DNA from: Andrena cerasifolii
Lineage: Eukaryota > Arthropoda > Insecta > Hymenoptera > Andrenidae
Direction: 5' to 3'
DNA length: 64,000 bases
Assembly (NCBI RefSeq): GCF_050908995.1
Contig: NW_027484926.1
Span: 1-64,000, forward strand
Positions 50,501-62,800 of this stretch are shown here, piece after piece. The position numbers and the translations under genes are program-made. A model generated the notes under the pieces. That model was not told where the DNA came from, ran no database searches, and worked only from the letters and a program-made list of their open reading frames with translations. The first letter of the stretch is position 1. Every line of letters starts with the position of its first letter.

Positions 50501-52338
50501 AACGAGTAAAACGAGCAAAACGAGCAAAACTAGTAAAACGAGCAAAACGAGCAAAACGAGCAAAACTAGTAAAACGAGCAAAACGAGTAAAACGAGTAAA
50601 ACGAGTAAATCGAGTAAAACGAGTAAAACGAGTAAAACGAGTAAAACGAGTAAAACGAGTAAAACGAGTAAAACGAGTAAAACGAGTAAAACGAGTAAAA
50701 CGAGTAAAACGAGTAAAACGAGTAAAACGAGTAAAACGAGTAAAACGAGTAAAACGAGTAAAACGAGTAAAACGAGTAGAACGAGTAAAACGAGTAGAAC
50801 GAGTAAAACGAGTAGAACGAGTAAAACGAGTAGAACGAGTAAAACGAGTAGAACGAGTAGAACGAGTAGAACGAGTAAAACGAGTAAAACGAGTAAAACG
50901 AGTAAAACGAGTAATACGAGTAATACGAGTAATACGAGTAATACGAGTAAAACGAGTAAAACGAGTAAAACGAGTAAAACGAGTAAAACGAGTAAAACGA
51001 GTAGAACGAGTAAAACGAGTAGAACGAGTAGAACGAGTAAAACGAGTGGAACGAGTAAAACGAGTGGAACGAGTAAAACGAGTAAAACGCGTAAAACGAG
51101 TAAAACGAGTAAAACGAGTAGAACGAGTAAAACGAGTAGAACGAGTAAATCGAGTAGAATGAGTAAAACGAGTAGAACGAGTAGAACGAGTAGAACGAGT
51201 AGAACGAGTAGAACGAGTAGAACGAGTAGAACGAGTAGAACGAGTAGAACGAGTAGAACGAGTAAAACGAGTAGAACGAGTAAAACGAGTAGAACGAGTA
51301 AAACGAGTAGAACGAGTAAAACGAGTAGAACGAGTAAAACGAGTAGAACGAGTAAAACGAGTAGAACGAGTAAAACGAGTAGAACGAGTAAAACGAGTAG
51401 AACGAGTAAAACGAGTAGAACGAGTAAAACGAGTAGAACGAGTAAAACGAGTAGAACGAGTAAAACGAGTAGAACGAGTAAAACGAGTAGAACGAGTAAA
51501 ACGAGTAGAACGAGTAAAACGAGTAAAACGAGTAAAACGAGTAAAACGAGTAAAACGAGTAAAACGAGCAAAACGAGCAAAACTAGTAAAACGAGCAAAA
51601 CGAGCAAAACGAGCAAAACGAGCAAAACTAGTAAGACGAGTAAAACGAGTAAAACGAGTAAAACGAGTAAAACGAGTAAAACGAGTAAAACGAGTAAAAC
51701 GAGTAAAACGAGTAAAACGAGTAAAACGAGTAGAACGAGTAAAACGAGTAGAACGAGTAAAACGAGTAGAACGAGTAAAACGAGTAGAACGAGTAAAACG
51801 AGTAGAACGAGTAAAACGAGTAGAACGAGTAAAACGAGTAGGACGAGTAAAACGAGTAGAACGAGTAAAACGAGTAGAACGAGTAAAACGAGTAGAACGA
51901 GTAAAACGAGTAGAACGAGTAGAACGAGTAGAACGAGTAGAACGAGTAGAACGAGTAGAACGAGTAGAACGAGTAGAACGAGTAGAACGAGTAGAACGAG
52001 TAGAACGAGTAGAACGAGTAGAACGAGTAGAACGAGTAGAACGAGTAAAACGAGTAAAACGAGTAAAACGAGTAGAACGAGTAAAACGAGTAGAACGAGT
52101 AAAACGAGTAGAACGAGTAGAACGAGTAGAACGAGTAGAACGAGTAAAACGAGTAGAACGAGTAAATCGAGTAAAACGAGTAAAACGAGTAAAACGAGTA
52201 AATCGAGTAAAACGAGTAAAACGAGTAAAACGAGTAATACGAGTAATACGAGTAAAACGAGTAAAACGAGTAAAACGAGTAAAACGAGTAAAACGAGTAA
52301 AACGTGTAAAACGAGTAAAACGAGTAAAACGAGTAAAA
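50501..52338 (+). repeat. Type II higher-order repeat, copy 5, carrying a CGAGTGGAA/TGAG insert
   Basis: A/L groups, N unit and four I units (about 50,915) match type II copies. The stretch with CCAG, CGAATAAAA and the reversed doublet is missing. In the doublet position is a CGAGTGGAA pair (51,043 and 51,061) and TGAG at 51,160. An E run, E/K array, A/L group with CTAGTAAGA, CGAGTAGGA at 51,835, E run and N units then resume type II order. It looks like a mosaic of two higher-order repeat types. Confidence 0.8.
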
Positions 52339-54543
52339 CAAGTAGAACGAGTAAAACGAGTAGAACGAGTAAAACGAGTAGAACGAGTAGAACGAGTAGA
52401 ACGAGTAAAACGAGTAGAACGAGTAAAACGAGTAGAACGAGTAAAACGAGTAGAACGAGTAAAACGAGTAGAACGAGTAAAACGAGTAGAACGAGTAAAA
52501 CGAGTAGAACGAGTAAAACGAGTAGAACGAGTAAAACGAGTAGAACGAGTAAAACGAGTAGAACGAGTAAAACGAGTAGAACGAGTAAAACGAGTAGAAC
52601 GAGTAAAACGAGTAGAACGAGTAAAACGAGTAGAACGAGTAAATCGAGTAGAACGAGTAAATCGAGTAGAACGAGTAAATCGAGTAAAACGAGTAAAACG
52701 AGTAAAACGAGTAAAACGAGTAAAACGAGTAAAACGAGTAAAACGAGTAAAACGAGTAAAACGCGTAAAACGAGTAAAACGAGTAGAACGAGTAAAACGA
52801 GTAGAACGAGTAAAACGAGTAGAACGAGTAAAACGAGTAGAACGAGTAAAACGAGTAGAACGAGTAGAACGAGTAAAACGAGTGGAACGAGTAAAACGAG
52901 TAAAACGCGTAAAACGAGTAAAACGAGTAAAACGAGTAGAACGAGTAAAACGAGTAGAACGAGTAAAACGAGTAGAACGAGTAAATCGAGTAGAATGAGT
53001 AAAACGAGTAGAACGAGTAGAACGAGTAGAACGAGTAGAACGAGTAGAACGAGTAGAACGAGTAAAACGAGTAAAACGAGTAAAACGAGTAAAACGAGTA
53101 GAACGAGTAAAACGAGTAAAACTAGTAAAACGAGTAGAACGAGTAAAACGAGCAAAACTAGTAAAACGAGTAAAACGAGTAAAACGAGTAAAACGAGTAA
53201 AACGAGTAAAACGAGTAAAACGAGTAAAACGAGTAAAACGAGTAAAACGAGTAATACGAGTAATACGAGTAAAACGAGTAAAACGAGTAAAACGAGTAAA
53301 ACGAGTAAAACGAGTAAAACGAGTAAAACGAGTAAAACGAGTAAAACGAGTAAAACGAGTAGAACGAGTAAAACGAGTAGAACGAGTAAAACGAGTAGAA
53401 CGAGTAAAACGAGTAGAACGAGTAAAACGAGTAGAACGAGTAAAACGAGTAGAACGAGTAAAACGAGTAGAACGAGTAAAACGAGTAGAACGAGTAAAAC
53501 GAGTAGAACGAGTAAAACGAGTAGAACGAGTAAAACGAGTAAAACGAGTAGAACGAGTAAAACGAGTAGAACGAGTAAAACGAGTAGAACGAGTAAAACG
53601 AGTAGAACGAGTAAAACGAGTAAAACGAGTAAAACGAGTAAAACGAGTAAAACGAGTAAAACGAGTAAAACGAGCAAAACGAGTAAAACGAGTAAAACGA
53701 GTAATACGAGTAATACGAGTAAAACGAGTAAAACGAGTAAAACGAGTAAAACGAGTAAAACGAGTAAAACGAGTAATACGAGTAATACGAGTAATACGAG
53801 TAAAACGAGTAAAACGAGTAGAACGAGTAAAACGAGTAGAACGAGTAATACGAGTAGAACGAGTAAAACGAGTAGAACGAGTAAAACGAGTAGAACGAGT
53901 AAAACGAGTAGAACGAGTAAAACGAGTAGGACGAGTAAAACGAGTAGAACGAGTAAAACGAGTAGAACGAGTAAAACGAGTAGAACGAGTAAAACGAGTA
54001 GAACGAGTAAAACGAGTAGAACGAGTAAAACGAGTAGAACGAGTAAATCGAGTAGAACGAGTAAATCGAGTAAAACGAGTGAAACGAGTAAAACGAGTGA
54101 AACGAGTAAAACGAGTAAAACGCGTAAAACGAGTAAAACGAGTAGAACGAGTAAAACGAGTAGAACGAGTAAAACGAGTAGAACGAGTAAAACGAGTAGA
54201 ACGAGTAAAACGAGTAGAACGAGTAAAACGAGTAGAACGAGTAGAACGAGTAAAACGAGTAAAACGAGTAAAACGAGTAAAACGAGTAAAACGAGTAAAA
54301 CGAGTAGAACGAGTAAAACGAGCAAAACGAGCAAAACTAGTAAAACGAGTAAAACGAGTAAAACGAGTAAAACGAGCAAAACGAGTAAAACGAGTAAAAC
54401 GAGTAAAACGAGCAAAACGAGTAAAACGAGTAAAACGAGTAATACGAGTAATACGAGTAAAACGAGTAAAACGAGTAAAACGAGTAAAACGAGTAAAACG
54501 AGTAATACGAGTAATACGAGTAATACGAGTAAAACGAGTAAAA
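52339..54543 (+). repeat. CAAGTAGAA-led segment and CGAGTGGAA/TGAG module, copy 4
   Basis: CAAGTAGAA at 52,339, E/K array, three N units near 52,640, CGCGTAAAA, CGAGTGGAA at 52,879 and TGAG at 52,996. An A/L group, I pair, E/K array, A unit with I clusters, CGAGTAGGA at 53,923, N-E-N, two CGAGTGAAA near 54,080-54,100 and the terminal A/A/L plus I group complete it. Where the copy at 50,306 has one CGAGTGAAA, this one has two. Confidence 0.85.
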
Positions 54544-56973
54544 CGAGTTAAACGAGTAAAACGAGTAAAACGAGTAAAACGAGTAAAACGAGTAAAACGA
54601 GTAAAACGAGTAAAACGAGTAAAACGAGTAAAACGAGTAAAACGAGTAAAACGAGTAAAACGAGTAAAACGAGTAAAACGAGTAAAACGAGTAAAACGAG
54701 TAAAACGAGTAAAACGAGTAAAACGAGTAAAACGAGTAGAACGAGTAAAACGAGTAGAACGAGTAGAACGAGTAAAACGAGTAGAACGAGTAGAACGAGT
54801 AAAACGAGTAGAACGAGTAAAACGAGTAAAACGCGTAAAACGAGTAAAACGAGTAAAACGAGTAAAACGAGTAGAACGAGTAAAACGAGTAGAACGAGTA
54901 AAACGAGTAGAACGAGTAGAACGAGTAGAACGAGTAGAACGAGTAGAACGAGTAAAACGAGTAAAACGAGTAGAACGAGTAAAACGAGTAAAACTAGTAA
55001 AACGAGTAGAACGAGTAAAACGAGCAAAACTAGTAAAACGAGTAAAACGAGTAAAACGAGTAAAACGAGTAAAACGAGTAAAACGAGTAAAACGAGTAAT
55101 ACGAGTAATACGAGTAAAACGAGTAAAACGAGTAAAACGAGTAAAACGAGTAAAACGAGTAAAACGAGTAAAACGAGTAAAACGAGTAAAACGAGTAAAA
55201 CGAGTAAAACGAGTAAAACGAGTAAAACGAGTAAAACGAGTAAAACGAGTAAAACGAGCAAAACGAGTAAAACGAGTAAAACGAGTAATACGAGTAATAC
55301 GAGTAAAACGAGTAAAACGAGTAAAACGAGTAAAACGAGTAAAACGAGTAATACGAGTAATACGAGTAATACGAGTAAAACGAGTAAAACGAGTAAAACG
55401 AGTAAAACGAGTAAAACGAGTAAAACGAGTAAAACGAGTAAAACGAGTAAAACGAGTAAAACGAGTAAAACGAGTAAAACGAGTAAAACGAGTAAAACGA
55501 GTAAAACGAGTAAAACGAGTAGAACGAGTAAAACGAGTAGAACGAGTAGAACGAGTAAAACGAGTAGAACGAGTAGAACGAGTAAAACGAGTAAAACGCG
55601 TAAAACGAGTAAAACGAGTAAAACGAGTAGAACGAGTAAAACGAGTAGAACGAGTAAAACGAGTAGAACGAGTAAAACGAGTAGAACGAGTAAAACGAGT
55701 AGAACGAGTAAAACGAGTAAAACGAGTAGAACGAGTAGAACGAGTAGAACGAGTAGAACGAGTAGAACGAGTAAAACGAGTAAAACGAGTAAAACGAGTA
55801 AAACGAGTAAAACGAGTAAAACGAGTAGAACTAGTAAAACTAGTAAAACGAGTAAAACGAGTAAAACGAGTAAAACGAGTAGAACGAGTAAAACGAGTAG
55901 AACGAGTAGAACGAGTAAAACGAGTAGAACGAGTAAAACGAGTAGAACGAGTAGAACGAGTAAAACGAGTAAAACGCGTAAAACGAGTAAAACGAGTAAA
56001 ACGAGTAGAACGAGTAAAACGAGTAGAACGAGTAAAACGAGTAGAACGAGTAAATCGAGTAGAACGAGTAAAACGAGTAGAACGAGTAGAACGAGTAGAA
56101 CGAGTAGAACGAGTAGAACGAGTAAAACGAGTAAAACGAGTAAAACGAGTAAAACGAGTAGAACGAGTAAAACGAGTAAAACTAGTAAAACGAGTAGAAC
56201 GAGTAAAACGAGCAAAACTAGTAAAACGAGTAAAACGAGTAAAACGAGTAAAACGAGTAAAACGAGTAAAACGAGTAAAACGAGTAATACGAGTAATACG
56301 AGTAAAACGAGTAAAACGAGTAAAACGAGTAAAACGAGTAAAACGAGTAAAACGAGTAAAACGAGTAAAACGAGTAATACGAGTAATACGAGTAAAACGA
56401 GTAAAACGAGTAAAACGAGTAAAACGAGTAAAACGAGTAAAACGAGTAAAACGAGTAAAACGAGTAAAACGAGTAAAACGAGTAAAACGAGTAAAACGCG
56501 TAAAACGTGTAAAACGAGTAAAACGAGTAGAACGAGTAAAACGAGTAGAACGAGTAAAACGAGTAGAACGAGTAAAACGAGTAGAACGAGTAAAACGAGT
56601 AGAACGAGTAAAACGAGTAGAACGAGTAAAACGAGTAGAACGAGTAGAACGAGTAAAACGAGTAAAACGAGTAAAACGAGTAAAACGAGTAAAACGAGTA
56701 AAACGAGTAAAACGAGTAGAACGAGTAAAACGAGCAAAACGAGCAAAACTAGTAAAACGAGTAAAACGAGTAAAACGAGTAAAACGAGCAAAACGAGTAA
56801 AACGAGTAAAACGAGTAAAACGAGCAAAACGAGTAAAACGAGTAAAACGAGTAATACGAGTAATACGAGTAAAACGAGTAAAACGAGTAAAACGAGTAAA
56901 ACGAGTAAAACGAGTAAAACGAGTAAAACGAGTAAAACGAGTAATACGAGTAATACGAGTAATACGAGTAAAA
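54544..56973 (+). repeat. Repeat bounded by CGAGTTAAA units (2,430 bp)
   Basis: Runs from the second to the third CGAGTTAAA unit, exactly 270 units. It holds CGCGTAAAA at 54,832, 55,597 and 55,975, E plus two L units at 55,831, and the CGCG/CGTG doublet at 56,497. Its second half is repeated about 4.3 kb later (see 59,899). Confidence 0.87.
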
Positions 56974-59898
56974 CGAGTTAAACGAGTAAAACGAGTAAAA
57001 CGAGTAAAACGAGTAAAACGAGTAAAACGAGTAAAACGAGTAAAACGAGTAAAACGAGTAAAACGAGTAAAACGAGTAAAACGAGTAAAACGAGTAAAAC
57101 GAGTAAAACGAGTAAAACGAGTAAAACGAGTAAAACGAGTAAAACGAGTAAAACGAGTAGAACGAGTAAAACGAGTAGAACGAGTAAAACGAGTAGAACG
57201 AGTAGAACGAGTAAAACGAGTAGAACGAGTAGAACGAGTAAAACGAGTAAAACGCGTAAAACGAGTAAAACGAGTAAAACGAGTAAAACGAGTAGAACGA
57301 GTAAAACGAGTAGAACGAGTAAAACGAGTAGAACGAGTAAATCGAGTAGAACGAGTAAAACGAGTAGAACGAGTAGAACGAGTAGAACGAGTAGAACGAG
57401 TAGAACGAGTAGAACGAGTAAAACGAGTAAAACGAGTAAAACGAGTAAAACGAGTAAAACGAGTAGAACGAGTAAAACGAGTAAAACTAGTAAAACGAGT
57501 AGAACGAGTAAAACGAGTAAAACTAGTAAAACGAGTAGAACGAGTAAAACGAGCAAAACTAGTAAAACGAGTAAAACGAGTAAAACGAGTAAAACGAGTA
57601 AAACGAGTAAAACGAGTAAAACGAGTAAAACGAGTAAAACGAGTAATACGAGTAATACGAGTAAAACGAGTAAAACGAGTAAAACGAGTAAAACGAGTAA
57701 AACGAGTAAAACGAGTAAAACGAGTAAAACGAGTAAAACGTGTAAAACGAGTAAAACGAGTAGAACGAGTAAAACGAGTAGAACGAGTAAAACGAGTAGA
57801 ACGAGTAAAACGAGTAAAACGAGTAAAACGAGTAAAACGAGTAGAACGAGTAAAACGAGTAGAACGAGTAGAACGAGTAAAACGAGTAGAACGAGTAGAA
57901 CGAGTAAAACGAGTAAAACGCGTAAAACGAGTAAAACGAGTAAAACGAGTAGAACGAGTAAAACGAGTAGAACGAGTAAAACGAGTAGAACGAGTAAAAC
58001 GAGTAGAACGAGTAAAACGAGTAGAACGAGTAAAACGAGTAGAACGAGTAAAACGAGTAAAACGAGTAAAACTAGTAAAACGAGTAAAACGAGCAAAACG
58101 AGTAAAACGAGTAAAACGAGTAAAACGAGTAATACGAGTAATACGAGTAATACGAGTAAAACGAGTAAAACGAGTAAAACGAGTAAAACGAGTAAAACGA
58201 GTAAAACGAGTAAAACGAGTAAAACGAGTAAAACGAGTAAAACGAGTAAAACGAGTAAAACGAGTAAAACGAGTAAAACGAGTAAAACGAGTAATACGAG
58301 TAATACGAGTAATACGAGTAAAACGAGTAAAACGAGTAAAACGAGTAAAACGAGTAAAACGAGTAAAACGAGTAAAACGAGTAAAACGAGTAAAACGAGT
58401 AAAACGAGTAAAACGAGTAAAACGAGTAAAACGAGTAAAACGAGTAAAACGAGTAAAACGAGCAAAACGAGTAAAACGAGCAAAACGAGTAATACGAGTA
58501 AAACGAGTAAAACGAGTAAAACGAGTAAAACGAGTAAAACGAGTAAAACGAGTAATACGAGTAATACGAGTAATACGAGTAAAACGAGTAAAACGAGTAA
58601 AACGAGTAAAACGAGTAAAACGAGTAAAACGAGTAAAACGAGTAAAACGAGTAAAACGAGTAAAACGAGTAAAACGAGTAAAACGAGTAAAACGAGTAAA
58701 ACGAGTAAAACGAGTAAAACGAGTAAAACGAGTAAAACGAGTAAAACGAGCAAAACGAGTAAAACGAGTAAAACGAGTAAAACGAGTAAAACGAGTAAAA
58801 CGAGTAAAACGAGTAAAACGAGTAAAACGAGTAAAACGAGTAAAACGAGTAATACGAGTAATACGAGTAATACGAGTAAAACGAGTAAAACGAGTAAAAC
58901 GAGTAAAACGAGTAAAACGAGTAAAACGAGTAAAACGAGTAAAACGAGTAAAACGAGTAAAACGAGTAAAACGAGTAAAACGAGTAAAACGAGTAAAACG
59001 AGTAAAACGAGTAAAACGAGTAAAACGAGTAAAACGAGTAAAACGAGTAAAACGAGTAAAACGAGTAGAACGAGTAAAACGAGTAGAACGAGTAGAACGA
59101 GTAAAACGAGTAGAACGAGTAGAACGAGTAAAACGAGTAAAACGCGTAAAACGAGTAAAACGAGTAAAACGAGTAGAACGAGTAAAACGAGTAGAACGAG
59201 TAAAACGAGTAGAACGAGTAAAACGAGTAGAACGAGTAAAACGAGTAGAACGAGTAAAACGAGTAGAACGAGTAGAACGAGTAGAACGAGTAGAACGAGT
59301 AGAACGAGTAAAACGAGTAAAACGAGTAAAACGAGTAGAACTAGTAAAACTAGTAAAACGAGTAAAACGAGCAAAACGAGCAAAACTAGTAAAACGAGCA
59401 AAACGAGCAAAACTAGTAAGACGAGTAAAACGAGTAAAACGAGTAAAACGAGTAAAACGAGTAAAACGAGTAAAACGAGTAAAACGAGTAAAACGAGTAA
59501 AACGAGTAAAACGAGTAAAACGAGTAAAACGAGTAAAACGAGTAAAACGAGTAATACGAGTAATACGAGTAATACGAGTAAAACGAGTAAAACGAGTAAA
59601 ACGAGTAAAACGAGTAAAACGAGTAAAACGAGTAAAACGAGTAAAACGAGTAAAACGAGTAAAACGAGTAAAACGAGTAAAACGAGTAGAACGAGTAAAA
59701 CGAGTAGAACGAGTAGAACGAGTAAAACGAGTAGAACGAGTAGAACGAGTAAAACGAGTAAAACGCGTAAAACGAGTAAAACGAGTAAAACGAGTAGAAC
59801 GAGTAAAACGAGTAGAACGAGTAAAACGAGTAAAACGAGTAGAACGAGTAGAACGAGTAAAACGAGTAGAACGAGTAGAACGAGTAAAACGAGTAAAA
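55597..59898 (+). repeat. 4.3-kb higher-order repeat, copy 1
   Basis: Markers and their offset to copy 2: CGCG 55,597 (4,302), two-L pair 55,831 (4,293), CGCG 55,975 (4,311), doublet 56,497 (4,311), CGAGTTAAA 56,974 (4,320), CGCG 57,253 (4,302), CGTG 57,739 (4,293), CGCG 57,919 (4,293), CGCG 59,143 (4,239), two-L pair 59,341 (4,239). Every offset is a multiple of 9, between 471 and 480 units. The middle part (about 58,090-59,080) is mostly K with A units and four I triplets. Confidence 0.9.
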
Positions 59899-62800
59899 CG
59901 CGTAAAACGAGTAAAACGAGTAAAACGAGTAGAACGAGTAAAACGAGTAGAACGAGTAAAACGAGTAGAACGAGTAAAACGAGTAGAACGAGTAAAACGA
60001 GTAGAACGAGTAAAACGAGTAGAACGAGTAGAACGAGTAGAACGAGTAGAACGAGTAGAACGAGTAAAACGAGTAAAACGAGTAAAACGAGTAAAACGAG
60101 TAAAACGAGTAAAACGAGTAGAACTAGTAAAACTAGTAAAACGAGTAAAACGAGTAAAACGAGTAAAACGAGTAGAACGAGTAAAACGAGTAGAACGAGT
60201 AAAACGAGTAGAACGAGTAGAACGAGTAAAACGAGTAGAACGAGTAGAACGAGTAGAACGAGTAGAACGAGTAAAACGAGTAAAACGCGTAAAACGAGTA
60301 AAACGAGTAAAACGAGTAGAACGAGTAAAACGAGTAGAACGAGTAAAACGAGTAGAACGAGTAAATCGAGTAGAACGAGTAAAACGAGTAGAACGAGTAG
60401 AACGAGTAGAACGAGTAGAACGAGTAGAACGAGTAAAACGAGTAAAACGAGTAAAACGAGTAAAACGAGTAGAACGAGTAAAACGAGTAAAACTAGTAAA
60501 ACGAGTAGAACGAGTAAAACGAGCAAAACTAGTAAAACGAGTAAAACGAGTAAAACGAGTAAAACGAGTAAAACGAGTAAAACGAGTAATACGAGTAATA
60601 CGAGTAAAACGAGTAAAACGAGTAAAACGAGTAAAACGAGTAAAACGAGTAAAACGAGTAAAACGAGTAAAACGAGTAATACGAGTAATACGAGTAAAAC
60701 GAGTAAAACGAGTAAAACGAGTAAAACGAGTAAAACGAGTAAAACGAGTAAAACGAGTAAAACGAGTAAAACGAGTAAAACGAGTAAAACGAGTAAAACG
60801 AGTAAAACGCGTAAAACGTGTAAAACGAGTAAAACGAGTAGAACGAGTAAAACGAGTAGAACGAGTAAAACGAGTAGAACGAGTAAAACGAGTAGAACGA
60901 GTAAAACGAGTAGAACGAGTAAAACGAGTAGAACGAGTAAAACGAGTAGAACGAGTAGAACGAGTAAAACGAGTAAAACGAGTAAAACGAGTAAAACGAG
61001 TAAAACGAGTAAAACGAGTAAAACGAGTAGAACGAGTAAAACGAGCAAAACGAGCAAAACTAGTAAAACGAGTAAAACGAGTAAAACGAGTAAAACGAGC
61101 AAAACGAGTAAAACGAGTAAAACGAGTAAAACGAGCAAAACGAGTAAAACGAGTAAAACGAGTAATACGAGTAATACGAGTAAAACGAGTAAAACGAGTA
61201 AAACGAGTAAAACGGGTAAAACGAGTAAAACGAGTAAAACGAGTAAAACGAGTAATACGAGTAATACGAGTAATACGAGTAAAACGAGTAAAACGAGTTA
61301 AACGAGTAAAACGAGTAAAACGAGTAAAACGAGTAAAACGAGTAAAACGAGTAAAACGAGTAAAACGAGTAAAACGAGTAAAACGAGTAAAACGAGTAAA
61401 ACGAGTAAAACGAGTAAAACGAGTAAAACGAGTAAAACGAGTAAAACGAGTAAAACGAGTAGAACGAGTAAAACGAGTAGAACGAGTAAAACGAGTAGAA
61501 CGAGTAGAACGAGTAAAACGAGTAGAACGAGTAGAACGAGTAAAACGAGTAAAACGCGTAAAACGAGTAAAACGAGTAAAACGAGTAAAACGAGTAGAAC
61601 GAGTAAAACGAGTAGAACGAGTAAAACGAGTAGAACGAGTAAATCGAGTAGAACGAGTAAAACGAGTAGAACGAGTAGAACGAGTAGAACGAGTAGAACG
61701 AGTAGAACGAGTAGAACGAGTAAAACGAGTAAAACGAGTAAAACGAGTAAAACGAGTAAAACGAGTAGAACGAGTAAAACGAGTAAAACTAGTAAAACGA
61801 GTAGAACGAGTAAAACGAGTAAAACTAGTAAAACGAGTAGAACGAGTAAAACGAGCAAAACTAGTAAAACGAGTAAAACGAGTAAAACGAGTAAAACGAG
61901 TAAAACGAGTAAAACGAGTAAAACGAGTAAAACGAGTAATACGAGTAATACGAGTAAAACGAGTAAAACGAGTAAAACGAGTAAAACGAGTAAAACGAGT
62001 AAAACGAGTAAAACGAGTAAAACGAGTAAAACGTGTAAAACGAGTAAAACGAGTAGAACGAGTAAAACGAGTAGAACGAGTAAAACGAGTAGAACGAGTA
62101 AAACGAGTAAAACGAGTAAAACGAGTAAAACGAGTAGAACGAGTAAAACGAGTAGAACGAGTAGAACGAGTAAAACGAGTAGAACGAGTAGAACGAGTAA
62201 AACGAGTAAAACGCGTAAAACGAGTAAAACGAGTAAAACGAGTAGAACGAGTAAAACGAGTAGAACGAGTAAAACGAGTAGAACGAGTAAAACGAGTAGA
62301 ACGAGTAAAACGAGTAGAACGAGTAAAACGAGTAGAACGAGTAAAACGAGTAAAACGAGTAGAACTAGTAAAACTAGTAAAACGAGTAAAACGAGCAAAA
62401 CGAGTAAAACGAGTAAAACGAGTAAAACGAGTAATACGAGTAATACGAGTAATACGAGTAAAACGAGTAAAACGAGTAAAACGAGTAAAACGAGTAAAAC
62501 GAGTAAAACGAGTAAAACGAGTAAAACGAGTAAAACGAGTAAAACGAGTAAAACGAGTAAAACGAGTAATACGAGTAATACGAGTAATACGAGTAAAACG
62601 AGTAAAACGAGTAAAACGAGTAAAACGAGTAAAACGAGTAAAACGAGTAAAACGAGTAAAACGAGTAAAACGAGTAAAACGAGTAAAACGAGTAAAACGA
62701 GTAAAACGAGTAAAACGAGTAAAACGAGTAAAACGAGCAAAACGAGTAAAACGAGCAAAACGAGTAATACGAGTAAAACGAGTAAAACGAGTAAAACGAG

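Noticed and set aside
48594..54551. An ATG-started frame of 1,985 codons reading Ser-Lys-Thr/Arg repeats
   Set aside because: The only large frame with a true ATG, but that ATG is a repeat variant found in identical context three more times. Composition and repeat structure are those of the satellite.
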